This document shows, piece after piece, positions 8,801 to 9,213 of a stretch of 9,213 nt of DNA. The first letter of the stretch is position 1, and each line of letters starts with the position of its first letter. The position numbers were made by a program, and so were the translations under genes. Below the pieces are notes generated by a model. It ran no database searches. It saw only the letters and a list, made by a program, of their open reading frames with translations, and was not told the origin of the DNA. The stretch comes from Nitrospirota bacterium (GTDB lineage Bacteria > UBA2233): contig WOZJ01000032.1 in the NCBI GenBank assembly GCA_011620345.1, positions 1 to 9,213 on the forward strand, given 5' to 3'.

Positions 8801-9213
8801 CAGCCTTTCTGCAAGCTGCCAGCGCATGAGCGCCCTTGGCTCTCCTTTGAGGTAGCGGGCGATGCGTTCGTCTTTTTCGGCCAGCCCAGGAAGCGCGTCG
8901 TAGAGGTACCATTTAAGGTAGGGGGGATCTAGTGGGGAGAGGGGCTCTTCTTGAAGGGCGTGCCAAGGTAAAGTCGAGGCGTCGGGCACGTCTCCTAGCG
9001 CCCTGTGAGCGGCTTGCCATAGGTAATGGGCAGGTAGCGAGATCTCTAAGTTTGCGCATACGCCCTCAAGATCGGCGAGCGTCATCCTTAGCCAGCGCTC
9101 TATCCCCGCGTTCGGCACAAGGATCACTTCCGGCACCAAAGAGCGCCCTTTGGCCTGGTGGCCGCCCTTTAGATGCCAAGAAAGCGCCTTTGCCAGCTCA
9201 TAGAGGTCGCTTC
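5807..9213 (-). CDS. recC: Exodeoxyribonuclease V subunit gamma, RecC (5' end truncated by window)
   Basis: RecC is the scaffold of RecBCD: it splits the duplex, channels the strands to RecB and RecD and scans the 3' strand for Chi. It has the fold of an SF1 helicase and a nuclease but no activity. The open frame continues to the right edge, giving about 1135 visible residues (E. coli RecC has 1122). Upstream of an internal TTG at 9139, codons encoding SDLYELAKALSWHLKGG align with the usual RecC N-terminus, so the TTG is not the start; about 10 codons are missing. Numbering from that TTG, family hallmarks are PEVILVPNAGIERWL (3-17), LPAHYLW (35-41), FEEYIVHRP (117-125), VVCLLGMDDGAFPRQ (624-638), HPMQPFS (735-741) and NLKSFFKNPTEFFFEECLGV (801-820). 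No Walker A is present, as expected. Several Chi-pocket positions differ from E. coli (see findings). The TAA stop follows a four-serine C-terminus. It is the first gene of the visible operon. Confidence 0.97.
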   Translation of the reverse strand, partial: SDLYELAKALSWHLKGGHQAKGRSLVPEVILVPNAGIERWLRMTLADLEGVCANLEISLPAHYLWQAAHRALGDVPDASTLPWHALQEEPLSPLDPPYLKWYLYDALPGLAEKDERIARYLKGEPRALMRWQLAERLASAFEEYIVHRPWMLNDWEARKDPEDPWKWEALVWRELVQTHGGQHTPERFRRFLGLAEKCAVGNQTGLPDRIMCFGLTSLPKQHLLLLKAIARTNDVLYFMQNPSAAYLDAIRAEGSSMAVKAQESGAQAIEATEAWIGKAHPLLASLGRSQRDFLRLMYSKEVCIQELEPEDAEVLAPERPLQLQADTLLGRLKGGIVRMKADEQANKGTTKAKGDVSVQIHACHGPLREVQVLLDQLLDIMVRFKDVEPRDIVVMMPDVTRYVSAIKAVFEGSSIPYSVSDRPRIASHPMVEAFEYVLWIPESRWTASELIALLGVPAVARRFGLAEGEIIRLQKWVKDAGVRWGLDETTRERMGAGRYANNSWRFGLDRLLLGLSQATEEAVVEGVVPYSDIEGEDAEAVGKLWQFLETLKTWYDTALEELSAKEWHARIQGVFESLFLPNMRDQAEKDAKKAIEEALSVLLEASGPAGDRSAPMPWLVVRAAIQGVLHACSARQPFLSGGVTFCGMVPLRAVPFRVVCLLGMDDGAFPRQEGESGLNLIQSSRWIGERALPEDDRLLFLQCIMAAKDVFYVSYTCMDVQAGTILEPSPVVFELLDFMEQFLLGEGERGVQEGVNEAGPLQSPIVHCHPMQPFSLRYLNPRAKSSRVFTFSKRWAKASLALAKERQEGQPSPIGYDPVPLKQDPLKEGVLELANLKSFFKNPTEFFFEECLGVSLPKEEEELPDDEPFELGGLERWSLRERLFSYAKKTGEAIPKEPSDWIRGTGKLAPPPMDLFQYGKELEGARKMLEVWNEWRNEASPRSVFVQAELEPGLRVVGVVGDVWFQEAQPVGIRKVLNGDVSLHLVLPAWIDYLAWVLHGGKRELCLAGIAENKGDWSLVGPKRCTLDRATAKDALQSLVKLFLEGHQKPLPFMPRLAGSFWQKQSKQPKKEKPFDWLSKECNLANGHASFEAKDPFFRLHLPVTQDMAEEFERIARAVCGPIAACLKDPSSSS

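Noticed and set aside
9137-9139. TTG at 9139 as the recC start codon.
   Set aside because: The frame stays open to the right edge, and the upstream codons encode a stretch that aligns with the conserved RecC N-terminus, so the true start is outside the window.
1-9213. Absence of the canonical E. coli Chi octamer GCTGGTGG on either strand by eye; the closest is CCTGGTGG at 9154-9161.
   Set aside because: Less than one copy is expected by chance in a window this size, so absence says nothing by itself about Chi specificity.

Overview
The window is almost entirely one bacterial operon on the minus strand, recC-recB-recD. It encodes the three subunits of the RecBCD (exonuclease V) helicase-nuclease, which processes double-strand DNA ends for recombination and degrades linear foreign DNA. 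In transcription order (high to low coordinates): recC runs in from beyond the right edge and lacks about its first 10 codons. It ends at 5807, and recB follows 18 bp later (5788-2135). recD overlaps the end of recB through an ATGA junction (2138-246). All catalytic motifs I looked for in the RecB helicase, RecB nuclease and RecD helicase are present, so the enzyme looks functional.

Left of recD is a 183-bp non-coding stretch (63-245). It holds a GC-rich hairpin with no T tract (199-218), which resembles the right-end hairpin of IS200/IS605 elements. It also holds a candidate sigma70-type promoter with a perfect TATAAT (129-158) and a strong ribosome binding site. These lead into a second minus-strand gene cut by the left edge. 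Only its first 20 residues are visible (62-1), and they resemble the start of a PocR-type sensory domain.

The sequence is moderately GC-rich by eye (not counted). A contiguous recC-recB-recD order without the ptrA gene found between recC and recB in Escherichia coli points to a proteobacterium or another RecBCD-bearing lineage outside the enterics. PocR-domain sensors are common in anaerobic Proteobacteria and Desulfobacterota. I cannot name a genus.

I did not find a new system here. The most useful observation is that several RecC residues aligning with the E. coli Chi-recognition pocket are replaced, so this enzyme probably does not read the canonical Chi octamer in the E. coli way. Secondary points are the solitary IS605-like hairpin, a possible 16-codon leader ORF before the PocR-like gene, and an in-frame recC/recB junction with a weak ribosome binding site.
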